A DNA stretch of 5,368 nucleotides, from the NCBI GenBank assembly GCA_002373535.1, contig DFKL01000011.1, positions 16,544 through 21,911 on the forward strand. The letters run 5' to 3'. This DNA is from Prevotellaceae bacterium UBA3646 (GTDB taxonomy: Bacteria; Bacteroidota; Bacteroidia; Bacteroidales; Bacteroidaceae). The position numbers were made by a program, and so were the translations under genes. Below are positions 1 to 5,368 of this stretch, piece by piece. How positions within the stretch are numbered: the stretch's first letter is position 1; every line of letters begins with the position of its first letter. The notes under the pieces are model-generated. The model was not told where the DNA came from, did not search any database, and saw only the letters and a list, made by a program, of their open reading frames with translations.

Positions 1-866
1 GATCTGTCTGTAAATAAATTTTCGGAGTATTCCGTACAACGGTTGATTTTCAGGGGAACGTCCTCAAACGTGCGCCTTGCCAGGGTATTCCCCTCTACGT
101 CACGAGCCGTGACCGTAATGTCTGCCTCTGACACATCCTGCGGCATGAAGGCATAGAATGTAATGCCTGTATTGTCAGGTTTTACGCTTATGACACGTCT
201 ATAGGTGCCGTCTTGTCTGCAGTAATGGCTTACGGGACTCATTTTCCAGCCGATACCCCTGGCCTCTACTACACAGTCGTGTATGTCGTCCGGAACTTTG
301 TCTCCTGCGAACATCAGCCTGAACTTGGTGACACATCTTTTCAGGCTCAGGGTACGTGTGTCGGAGTAGCTGCGCGATACAATTATGTTCTGCCTGCAGA
401 TATAGCAGTTAGGAACCCATTTCTCGCTGAATGATATGCTGTCCGCCGATGAAGGAAAATCATCTTCATTGCCTACCAGGCACTCCTGGCTGCCCCGCCA
501 GCCGACAGCCAATATTGTATAGGTGCCAAATTCCAGTTCTTTCTTGAATGTACCGAATTCTTCGGCCGAGGATTTGTCCTGAAGCATGATCCTGTCCACC
601 AGCTTTCCCTCCTTCGTATATATCGCCAGCAGCAGATGCTCGGGACTGTCCGTGTCCTTGGACGTGGCACGGCTATTTCCATTGACGGCGACTGGTTTGT
701 ATATTTCCGGTGAGCTTGGCGTCAGTCCGGTCAGGCATATCTTCATTTCCAAGCTGCCACGTGATGCCGGCTCGTCATCGTCGAAAACAATCTTCTGGCA
801 TGAAGACAAGCCAAGACACGTTATGGCAATATACATGAGATGCAGGCAGGATATGGTACTTCGCAT
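1..866 (-). CDS. FimB/Mfa2-like fimbrial-type lipoprotein, 3' end cut by window edge
   Basis: This frame stays open from an ATG at 866 to the window edge, giving 288 residues with no stop; an in-frame TAA lies about 30 bp upstream of the ATG. The N-terminus is a lipoprotein signal peptide: a short Arg-containing n-region, a hydrophobic core, and the lipobox L20-S-S-C23. The mature protein begins C-Q-K and has an acidic patch (DDDE, residues 29-32). Recognisable motifs of the Bacteroidales fimbrial superfamily are HLLLAIYTKEGKLVD (about 78-91), LEFGTYTILAVG (111-122), LSLKRCVTKF (173-182) and VPLKINRCTEYSENLF (270-285). The last resembles the N-x-x-T...G-x-L-F strand near the end of these two-domain beta-sandwich proteins. 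The family members act as fimbrial anchor, tip or stalk proteins on the outer membrane. Only a short C-terminal part is probably missing. FimA-type or DUF-class fimbrillin is possible instead of FimB/Mfa2. The mature part carries eight extra cysteines, which is unusual. It follows the export lipoprotein gene after a 155-bp gap. Confidence 0.72.
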   Translation of the reverse strand, partial: MRSTISCLHLMYIAITCLGLSSCQKIVFDDDEPASRGSLEMKICLTGLTPSSPEIYKPVAVNGNSRATSKDTDSPEHLLLAIYTKEGKLVDRIMLQDKSSAEEFGTFKKELEFGTYTILAVGWRGSQECLVGNEDDFPSSADSISFSEKWVPNCYICRQNIIVSRSYSDTRTLSLKRCVTKFRLMFAGDKVPDDIHDCVVEARGIGWKMSPVSHYCRQDGTYRRVISVKPDNTGITFYAFMPQDVSEADITVTARDVEGNTLARRTFEDVPLKINRCTEYSENLFTDR

Positions 867-1021
867 AAGTCTGACTGAATGTCCGGATATTTGTTTTTAC
901 AGGTTAGCTGCAGAGGTTTTGCCGTCCCTAAAAAAGGGCATGTCAATTATGACACACCCTCTTTGTCTTTCTTTGAATCGTCAGGTTGCACTGACTGGTA
1001 AGCAGCCTTTGCACATTCTCT
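867..1021. other. Intergenic region between the export lipoprotein and fimbrial-type lipoprotein genes
   Basis: This is the longest non-coding stretch in the window. On the minus strand it contains an in-frame continuation of the export lipoprotein frame past its TAA (24 codons, to a second TAA at 949-947). It also contains a weak 4-bp inverted repeat around a homopolymer loop (CCCT-TTTTT-AGGG, about 926-938). No TAnnTTTG-type Bacteroidetes promoter box, strong terminator or Shine-Dalgarno sequence is visible ahead of the ATG at 866. It may hold a promoter too degenerate to recognise by eye, or simply be an untranslated spacer in a longer transcript. Confidence 0.6.
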
Positions 1022-1870
1022 TTAATTGTTGCTTTTGCTCTTTATGGCAAACACCAATGCGACGATTGATGACACAAGACCCAGGATGCTTGCACCTGCA
1101 CCCAGGAATGTGTAGAACGAACTGCTCTTGACACCCAGGCTCTTGTTTGGCTCTATGTATATCATGTCATTCTGCTGCACGTAGAATGCAGGACTGGTAA
1201 AGATGTTGACGTCCGTGATGTCAAGTTCATACATGGTACGCTCGCCGTTGTTCTCGCGGAACAGTTTTATTTTCTTGCGTAGGGACATCTCGCTCAGGTC
1301 TCCGCATTGTGCCAGGACGTCAATAATAGAGTTCCGTTCGCTCGTCAGGTTGACTACGGTGGGACCCTTGACGGCACCTATTACGGTTACACGCGCATTC
1401 AGGAGCCTTACGGTAACTTCGGGGTCCTTGAGCAACTTCAGGGCTTTCACACGATCCTCGATGGCTCGTGCTGCCTCCTCTGTAGTCATGTGGTCCACAT
1501 GCACCTTGCCCACTGCCGGCAGAATCAGGTTTCCGTCGTTCGTTACGGTAAATCCGTAGGAGTTTCCCAATGTTCCTGTATTGTAGCTTGTAGACGTCCT
1601 GCTGTTGCTGCCCATTGTGACGTCCTGTGCAAATATATCCAGCAAGTCCTTGTTCGGACACGTTATCTTTACCAGGACCTGATCGGCGGGCTTAAGACGC
1701 ATTTCATACTGCTGGGCAATCTTCTGCGCATGGATATACAAGCTGTCAGCACCCTGGAAATAGATAAGTTTCTTTCGGCTTACACAACTGGCAGCCATCA
1801 AGGCAGCCAGGAGGATAACGGTAATAGATGAAAGCTTTTTCATTGTATTGTAAGTGTTTTTTTTATTCAT
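1022..1870 (-). CDS. Wza-type polysaccharide export (OPX) outer-membrane lipoprotein
   Basis: This is an outer-membrane polysaccharide export protein of the Wza/OPX family, which forms the exit channel for capsule or exopolysaccharide. From the ATG at 1870 (282 residues) there is a lipoprotein signal with lipobox L-M-A-A-S-C29, followed by VSRKK. The poly-export domain runs from about 58 (LKPADQVLVKITCPNKDLL) to about 157 and includes NDGNLILPAVGKVHV (111-125). The SLBB-like domain starts at VTVIGAVKGPTVV (161-173) and reaches NDMIYIEPNKS (234-244). A hydrophobic C-terminal segment (about 255-276) and a basic KSKSNN tail follow. Starts at 1882, 1870 and 1843 are possible. The 1870 ATG overlaps the upstream TGA as ATGA, suggesting translational coupling. 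The 1843 start gives a classic 20-residue signal (MKKLSS...ASC). An A8 run separates these two. No Wzc-type kinase gene is adjacent, although that is the usual partner. Confidence 0.88.
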   Translation of the reverse strand: MNKKNTYNTMKKLSSITVILLAALMAASCVSRKKLIYFQGADSLYIHAQKIAQQYEMRLKPADQVLVKITCPNKDLLDIFAQDVTMGSNSRTSTSYNTGTLGNSYGFTVTNDGNLILPAVGKVHVDHMTTEEAARAIEDRVKALKLLKDPEVTVRLLNARVTVIGAVKGPTVVNLTSERNSIIDVLAQCGDLSEMSLRKKIKLFRENNGERTMYELDITDVNIFTSPAFYVQQNDMIYIEPNKSLGVKSSSFYTFLGAGASILGLVSSIVALVFAIKSKSNN

Positions 1871-2298
1871 ATCTGCCACCATTTGCGTTTCGGCAGTTTC
1901 TTGCTGTGTCTGGCATCGGGACGGATATCCTCGCTCAAGACCTGCTCGTAGGTGAGGTTGTCATGTATCATGCGGTAGATAGTCCCCCAGTCTGGTAAAC
2001 CTCCTACGTTCCTGTCGTCAATCCATACGTCGGCCTTCAGCTTACGAGAGAAATGATTGTTGTTCTTTTGTTCTTCCTCAGGGTAGTCTTTGTTCACGGC
2101 ATAGAACTCCAGTCCGCGCGCCCTGCACCATTCGACGGCTTCGTCCAACAGTTCGTCCTCACGTACGCTCCACAATATAATCAGGTGTCCCTCGTCGCGC
2201 AACATCTTCAGGGTCTGTATGGCGAACGGGATTTCACGCCCGATTTTGGGATATTCGTGCGTAACTATGGTTCCGTCAAAGTCTACGGCGATTGTCAT
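1867..2298 (-). CDS. HAD-superfamily hydrolase, BT0820-type small phosphatase-like protein
   Basis: A 143-residue haloacid-dehalogenase-fold protein. Motif I is VDFDGTIV (5-12), with D6 the expected nucleophile and D8 the general acid/base. Motif II is the ILWSVRE segment (41-47), with S44 as the phosphate-contacting hydroxyl. A motif III Lys lies around 86-88 (SRKLKAD). Motif IV is VWIDDRN (91-97), with D94 and D95 as magnesium ligands. The core has no large cap insertion, matching the small capless HAD proteins of Bacteroidetes typified by B. thetaiotaomicron BT0820, from recall. It is likely a cytoplasmic magnesium-dependent phosphohydrolase of unknown substrate. The last 20 or so residues form a basic tail ending KKLPKRKWWQI. 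Its ATG lies 3 bp after the RNase Y stop, and its TGA overlaps the ATG of the next gene, so it is almost certainly co-transcribed with both. Confidence 0.87.
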   Translation of the reverse strand: MTIAVDFDGTIVTHEYPKIGREIPFAIQTLKMLRDEGHLIILWSVREDELLDEAVEWCRARGLEFYAVNKDYPEEEQKNNNHFSRKLKADVWIDDRNVGGLPDWGTIYRMIHDNLTYEQVLSEDIRPDARHSKKLPKRKWWQI

Positions 2299-2301
2299 GG
2301 T

Positions 2302-3849
2302 CTACTTGGCATAGGAAACGGCACGTGTCTCACGGATAACAGTGATCTTTACCTGTCCGGGATATGTCATTTCGTTTTGGATGCGTGTGGCAATATCGCT
2401 TGACAGCTTGTCTATCTGCTTGTCGTCAATCTGGTCCGCACCTACTATTACGCGAAGTTCACGGCCTGCCTGGATGGCGTATGTCTTAGTAACGCCGTTG
2501 TAGCTTAGGGCAATATTCTCCAGGTCTTTCAGACGCTTTATGTATGCCTCTACGATCTCACGCCGTGCACCGGGACGTGCACCGCTTATTGCGTCGCAGA
2601 CCTGGACTATGGGGGCTATCAGCGAAGTCATTTCCATTTCTTCGTGATGGGCACCTATTGCGTTGCAGATGTCCGGCTTCTCCTTGTATTTTTCTGCCAG
2701 TTTTGCACCATACAGGGCATGTGGCATCTCTGGATCCTCGTCAGGCACCTTGCCGATGTCGTGCAACAGGCCGGCACGCTTTGCCTTCTTGGGGTTCAGT
2801 CCCAGCTCGCTTGCCATCACGGCACACAGGTTGGCAGTCTCCCTGGCATGCTGCAGAAGGTTCTGTCCATACGAACTGCGATATTTCATCTTGCCGACTA
2901 TGCGGATCAGTTCCGGGTGCAGGCCATGGATACCCAGGTCGATAGTAGTGCGCTTTCCCGTTTCCAGGACCTCTTCCTCGACCTGTTTCTTGACTTTCGC
3001 GACAACTTCCTCGATACGGGCAGGGTGTATGCGTCCGTCAGCGACCAGTTGGTGGAGGGCCAGACGGCAAATCTCACGGCGGATCGGGTCAAACGCACTG
3101 ATAACGATACTTTCAGGAGTGTCGTCCACGACAATTTCAACGCCTGTTGCCTGTTCCAGGGCGCGAATATTGCGTCCCTCCCGGCCGATGATGCGTCCCT
3201 TGACCTCGTCATTGTCGATATGGAATACAGTCACGCTGTTCTCGACGGCAGTCTCTGTAGCGACACGCTGTATGCTCTGTATTATAATACGCTTGGCCTC
3301 CTTGTTCGCATTTATCTTGGCCTCGTCCATGATCTCATTGATGTACGCCTGGGCATTGGTGCGGGCTTCGTCTTTCAGGCCTTCGATCAGTTGTGCCTTA
3401 GCCTCCTCGACGCTCAGGCCGCTGATCTCCTCCAGTTTCGTGCGCTCCTGGTTGATCAGGTCGGCTTGGCGCGCATCCAGTTCGCTTTCCTTTTGTTCGA
3501 GCAATGCCTGTTGGGTCTCGATGCGGCTGCGCATATTCTCGGTCTCCTGCTTGCGGCGGTTCAGCTCGTCCTGACGCTGGTTAAGGCTCATCTCACGCTG
3601 CTTGTTGCGGTTCTCGGCCTGCTGAAGCTGATGGTTGCGTTGCTGAACCTCCTTGTCCAGCTCGTTTTTCTTGGAAAGGAATTTTTCCTTGACCTCCAAC
3701 AGCTTCTTCTGCTTGATGACCTCGGCTTCCTCCTTCGCCTCCTCCTGCATGCTCTTTTTCTTCTGCGGTACTATCTTGAAGTACCATACGGCCCACCACG
3801 CAACTACGGTGGCGAGTCCGGCAACAAATCCTATGACTATGCTAATCAT
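2302..3849 (-). CDS. rny: Ribonuclease Y, membrane-anchored endoribonuclease
   Basis: RNase Y cleaves single-stranded mRNA internally and initiates mRNA turnover at the cytoplasmic membrane. At 515 residues it is full length for the family. The order is: an N-terminal transmembrane helix (about 2-24, IVIGFVAGLATVVAWWAVWYF); a long charged coiled coil (about 30-200) rich in Lys, Glu and Gln; a KH RNA-binding domain with GRIIGREGRNIRALE (218-232); an HD domain with LLQHARE (H334), LLHDIGK (H363-D364), AHHEE (H401-H402) and VCDAISGARPGARRE (D419); and a C-terminal domain ending VSYAK. All metal-binding HD residues appear intact. The ATG at 3849 is preceded by AAGGAA at a 6-bp spacing, one of the few good ribosome-binding sites here. 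It sits 37 bp after zapA and 3 bp before the HAD hydrolase gene; ZapA-RNase Y adjacency is common in Bacteroidetes from recall. Confidence 0.98.
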   Translation of the reverse strand: MISIVIGFVAGLATVVAWWAVWYFKIVPQKKKSMQEEAKEEAEVIKQKKLLEVKEKFLSKKNELDKEVQQRNHQLQQAENRNKQREMSLNQRQDELNRRKQETENMRSRIETQQALLEQKESELDARQADLINQERTKLEEISGLSVEEAKAQLIEGLKDEARTNAQAYINEIMDEAKINANKEAKRIIIQSIQRVATETAVENSVTVFHIDNDEVKGRIIGREGRNIRALEQATGVEIVVDDTPESIVISAFDPIRREICRLALHQLVADGRIHPARIEEVVAKVKKQVEEEVLETGKRTTIDLGIHGLHPELIRIVGKMKYRSSYGQNLLQHARETANLCAVMASELGLNPKKAKRAGLLHDIGKVPDEDPEMPHALYGAKLAEKYKEKPDICNAIGAHHEEMEMTSLIAPIVQVCDAISGARPGARREIVEAYIKRLKDLENIALSYNGVTKTYAIQAGRELRVIVGADQIDDKQIDKLSSDIATRIQNEMTYPGQVKITVIRETRAVSYAK

Positions 3850-3855
3850 TATGGT

Positions 3856-3861
3856 TTCCTT
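3856..3861 (-). promoter_or_regulatory. Ribosome-binding site of rny
   Basis: AAGGAA on the minus strand lies 6 bp before the rny ATG, in the 37-bp gap after zapA. It is purine-rich and well spaced, unlike most starts in this window, and supports the 3849 start. The rest of the gap is A/T-rich, with no promoter box I can defend. Confidence 0.6.
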
Positions 3862-3886
3862 GATAAAATGTTTGATTTATGTCGTA

Positions 3887-4186
3887 TTATCTCTTCTCTT
3901 TCAGGACAGTCTCGATTTCCTCAACCAAAGGTCCTATCGCTGCAATTATAGGTGCCGTGTCCCCGTTTTCCTTGGAATGTGCCAGTCGTACTGCGATGTC
4001 CAGCATCGACATGACCATGTAGCGCTCTGTGGCAAGTCCTTTGTACGTCTTTGTGTAGAAGGCATAACGCTCCTTCATGATTTTCTCGGCTTCGCGATAC
4101 AGGTGCTCGTCCTTGCGATGAACCGTCATAGGCAGGTCCCAGGAACCGAACCTGATGGTTATATTCTGCTTGTCGTTATTTTCCAT
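3887..4186 (-). CDS. zapA: Cell division protein ZapA
   Basis: A 99-residue ZapA family protein. ZapA binds and bundles FtsZ filaments at midcell and stabilises the Z ring. The N-terminal beta-hairpin domain reads ITIRFGSWDLPMTVHRKDE (9-27), with the basic HRKDE turn. It is followed by the conserved helix LYREAEKIMKERYAFY (29-44), then YMVMSMLDIAVRLAH (56-70), equivalent to the dimer-forming helix in the family. A final helix ends EEIETVLKEKR. The length is normal for ZapA. It starts 17 bp after the 98-residue coiled-coil gene and ends 37 bp before rny. No Shine-Dalgarno sequence precedes the ATG, and the 17-bp spacer is C/A-rich. This suggests translation coupled to the upstream gene, as usual in this phylum. 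Confidence 0.92.
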   Translation of the reverse strand: MENNDKQNITIRFGSWDLPMTVHRKDEHLYREAEKIMKERYAFYTKTYKGLATERYMVMSMLDIAVRLAHSKENGDTAPIIAAIGPLVEEIETVLKEKR

Positions 4187-4203
4187 AGGTAGTGTGGGTT
4201 GTG

Positions 4204-4500
4204 TCAGGCTTTTATCGTGGCGATACAGCGGTCTACCGATGCAATCATGCGGTTAATTCGCAGGCGGGTCTCGTGCAGGTCGCCATCGTCTGCCATGTCA
4301 ATGAGACGGGCCGCCTTCAGCCTCGAATAGTCATTCCGCAGCTTTGCGTTCTCCTCCTCCAGTGCCTTTGCGTATTCCGTCTGTTCCCTGAGCTTCTCCT
4401 CCAGTTTCCTTATCTCAGACTGTTGGTCGCGGTAGCGCAGGATTAACTGACGGGTGCGTGTCTCCAGACGCTGTAGTATGTTGGTTACCTCCAGTTCCAT
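4204..4500 (-). CDS. Coiled-coil protein next to ZapA, possible ZapB-like division factor
   Basis: A 98-residue protein with no signal peptide or membrane segment. Residues about 1-65 form a continuous heptad-like coiled coil, rich in Leu, Glu, Lys, Arg and Gln. It contains IRKLEEKLREQTEYAKALEE (30-49) followed by ENAKLRNDYSRLK. The C-terminal block LRINRMIASVDRCIATI resembles a conserved tail (INRLVREIDKCIALLN-like) that I recall in Bacteroidetes proteins encoded just before zapA; this is recall, not a search. The layout of a small coiled coil beside zapA resembles ZapB, which bridges ZapA to the nucleoid through MatP in Escherichia coli. Homology to ZapB is not shown. It begins 3 bp after the previous stop with a good AGGAG site. 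Function is inferred from context only. Confidence 0.85.
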   Translation of the reverse strand: MELEVTNILQRLETRTRQLILRYRDQQSEIRKLEEKLREQTEYAKALEEENAKLRNDYSRLKAARLIDMADDGDLHETRLRINRMIASVDRCIATIKA

Positions 4501-4503
4501 AGC

Positions 4504-5130
4504 CTACTCCTGTGTCTGTGGTTGCTTCTCTTTCTTGGCCAGCATTACGATAGTATGTACATATTCGGTCATCCATGCCTCGCTGTATCCCAATGCCGCC
4601 TGATACTTGCGTACGGCGGCACAGGTCCGGCGCACGCCCTCGTCTTTCCAGTCGTTGCTGGACATAATCTGGTGTATCTGCTTCTCTACCATGTTGCGCA
4701 TTGCCTTGCGAAAGAAGCCGGGCAGACGGAATTTCCATTGCATCAGGTTCCCCATGAGCATCATCAGGTCCTGACTGAACCCCTGGAATTGAATCATGTA
4801 CGGTTGTACGTCCTGTATGGTATGGCAGCGTTTCTTGATGCTCTGGTCAATCTCCTTGAAAAAAGTGTCGCTGACGCCATACAGGCTGCTCGTGATTCTT
4901 TGGCAGTGTTTCTTCTCCGCCACTCCCAGCTTGTTGTTCTGCGTAGGGACGTGGTACGTCTGCTTGTAGATACGCAGGTCAGGCAGTGCGGCGAGATTGT
5001 TTATGCCTATTTGTGCGGCAAGCGTAGCCTGATAGTAGACTCGTATCAGCAGCATGAAGTCGTCCATGCCGCCAACGGCGGGGCCTGCGTCATTCTTTTT
5101 CCTGCCAAACAGTTTGCTCAGTATGTTCAT
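4504..5130 (-). CDS. Uncharacterised 208-residue protein, predicted cytoplasmic and helical
   Basis: I do not recognise this family. It starts MNILSKLFGRKK, a short basic amphipathic N-terminus typical of soluble proteins that may touch the membrane. There is no lipobox, signal peptide or full transmembrane helix. The body is largely helical. Notable stretches are DDFMLLIRVYYQATLAAQIG (23-42), the Met-rich FSQDLMMLMGNLMQWKFRLPGFFRKAMRNM (118-147) and WMTEYVHTIVMLAKKEK (186-202). Cysteines lie at 76, 102 and 170. The ATG at 5130 overlaps the open frame of the preceding gene by 41 bp. A downstream Met22 at 5067 would remove the overlap but lose the basic N-terminus. It ends 3 bp before the 98-residue coiled-coil gene and supplies its ribosome-binding site. 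Position in the zapA-rny operon suggests a role linked to division or the membrane, but this is only context. Confidence 0.82.
   Translation of the reverse strand: MNILSKLFGRKKNDAGPAVGGMDDFMLLIRVYYQATLAAQIGINNLAALPDLRIYKQTYHVPTQNNKLGVAEKKHCQRITSSLYGVSDTFFKEIDQSIKKRCHTIQDVQPYMIQFQGFSQDLMMLMGNLMQWKFRLPGFFRKAMRNMVEKQIHQIMSSNDWKDEGVRRTCAAVRKYQAALGYSEAWMTEYVHTIVMLAKKEKQPQTQE
4507..4511 (-). promoter_or_regulatory. Ribosome-binding site of the 98-residue coiled-coil gene
   Basis: AGGAG on the minus strand lies 6 bp before the ATG at 4500, inside the last codons and next to the TAG stop of the 208-residue protein gene. It matches the canonical Shine-Dalgarno sequence and fixes the start. Translation of the two genes is probably coupled. 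Confidence 0.6.
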
Positions 5131-5368
5131 AGTCGTATCTCATTTCAGTACTCGGTACAGTCTTTGTCTCATTGTCCGTATTCTGTCGGATATCGTCCGC
5201 CTTGTCGGCGTCCTGTGGCAGCACTGGCGGTTGCTGGAGCTCGTATTTGCCGATATTCCAGAGACTCAGCCTTCCTGCAATCAGGTTTAGCGCAAGCGGC
5301 AGTTTGCCAAAGAGACCACGGTTGACAAAACTGTCGACAGGACGAAAGACCAGGCAGCCGATTTCGCG
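5090..5368 (-). CDS. 3' end of an unrecognised gene upstream of the operon, 5' end outside the window
   Basis: A minus-strand frame is open from the window edge to a TGA at 5092-5090, giving 92 visible residues with no start. The visible part begins REIGCLVFRPVDSFVNRG and continues with GKLPLALNLIAGRLSLWNIGKYEL (about 21-44). A low-complexity hydrophilic tail rich in Asp, Glu, Thr and Gln runs to the stop. Codon third positions are mostly G or C, as in the neighbouring genes, which supports coding. A second frame is also open here, ending at TGA 5171-5169, but its Cys/Arg-rich composition looks non-coding. The chosen frame overlaps the next gene by 41 bp. The hydrophobic-basic segment followed by an acidic tail hints at a membrane-associated C-terminus. 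I cannot name the family. Confidence 0.5.
   Translation of the reverse strand, partial: REIGCLVFRPVDSFVNRGLFGKLPLALNLIAGRLSLWNIGKYELQQPPVLPQDADKADDIRQNTDNETKTVPSTEMRYDYEHTEQTVWQEKE

Noticed and set aside
926..938. Possible terminator hairpin between the export and fimbrial-type lipoprotein genes
   Set aside because: The stem is only 4 bp (CCCT/AGGG) around a T-rich loop, with no following T run on the transcribed strand. It is too weak to call.
944..949. TTGACA-like -35 box on the minus strand ahead of the fimbrial-type gene
   Set aside because: No matching -10 box lies at the right spacing, and Bacteroidetes promoters use a different consensus (TAnnTTTG with an upstream TTTG), which is absent here.
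586..1131. Plus-strand open frame of 181 codons
   Set aside because: It is antisense to the signal peptide and N-terminal half of the fimbrial-type lipoprotein and to the end of the export gene, with no recognisable features.
2644..3951. Long plus-strand open frame of 435 codons opposite rny
   Set aside because: It is antisense to a clear, complete RNase Y gene. Its leucine-rich sequence is the expected mirror of the Lys/Glu/Gln-rich coiled coil, and it has no domain of its own.
4522..5325. Plus-strand open frame of 267 codons opposite the 208-residue gene
   Set aside because: Its composition is not protein-like and it runs against the packed minus-strand operon. It also spans two minus-strand genes, as shadows do.
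5169..5368. Second open minus-strand frame at the right edge, ending at 5171-5169
   Set aside because: It avoids the gene overlap, but its sequence is rich in Cys, Arg and Ala without hydrophobic patterning. Third-position G/C bias also favours the frame ending at 5090.

Overview
The window reads as a piece of a Bacteroidales chromosome, most likely Prevotellaceae-like. The evidence is the Bacteroidetes-type gene set: RNase Y next to ZapA, a BT0820-type HAD hydrolase, a Wza-type export lipoprotein and a FimB/Mfa2-like fimbrial lipoprotein. Most starts also lack a strong Shine-Dalgarno sequence. Base composition looks roughly balanced. The genus call is inference.

Every gene I can support lies on the minus strand, so transcription runs from high to low coordinates. 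In that order: (1) the 3' end of an unrecognised gene (5368-5090); (2) an unrecognised 208-residue protein (5130-4504); (3) a 98-residue coiled-coil protein (4500-4204); (4) zapA (4186-3887); (5) rny, RNase Y (3849-2302); (6) a small HAD-type hydrolase (2298-1867); (7) a Wza-type polysaccharide export lipoprotein (about 1870-1022); (8) after a 155-bp gap, a FimB/Mfa2-like lipoprotein whose 3' end is cut off by the window edge (866-1).

Genes 2 to 7 are packed like one operon, with gaps of 3, 17, 37 and 3 bp and then a 4-bp ATGA overlap. I see no convincing internal promoter or terminator. The centre is housekeeping: a coiled-coil/ZapA pair for FtsZ-ring function, then the membrane-anchored endoribonuclease RNase Y, which starts mRNA decay. 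Towards the low-coordinate end the content becomes cell-surface: a capsule/exopolysaccharide exporter, then a fimbrial-type lipoprotein. The 155-bp gap at 867-1021 is the only non-coding stretch over 40 bp, so a new transcription unit may begin there.

No RNA genes, mobile elements, CRISPR arrays or notable DNA repeats were seen. The window mostly holds recognisable families. The items most worth a second look are the putative ZapB-like partner of ZapA, the uncharacterised 208-residue protein and its overlapping start, an A8 tract between two candidate starts of the export lipoprotein, and a cysteine-rich fimbrial-type lipoprotein.
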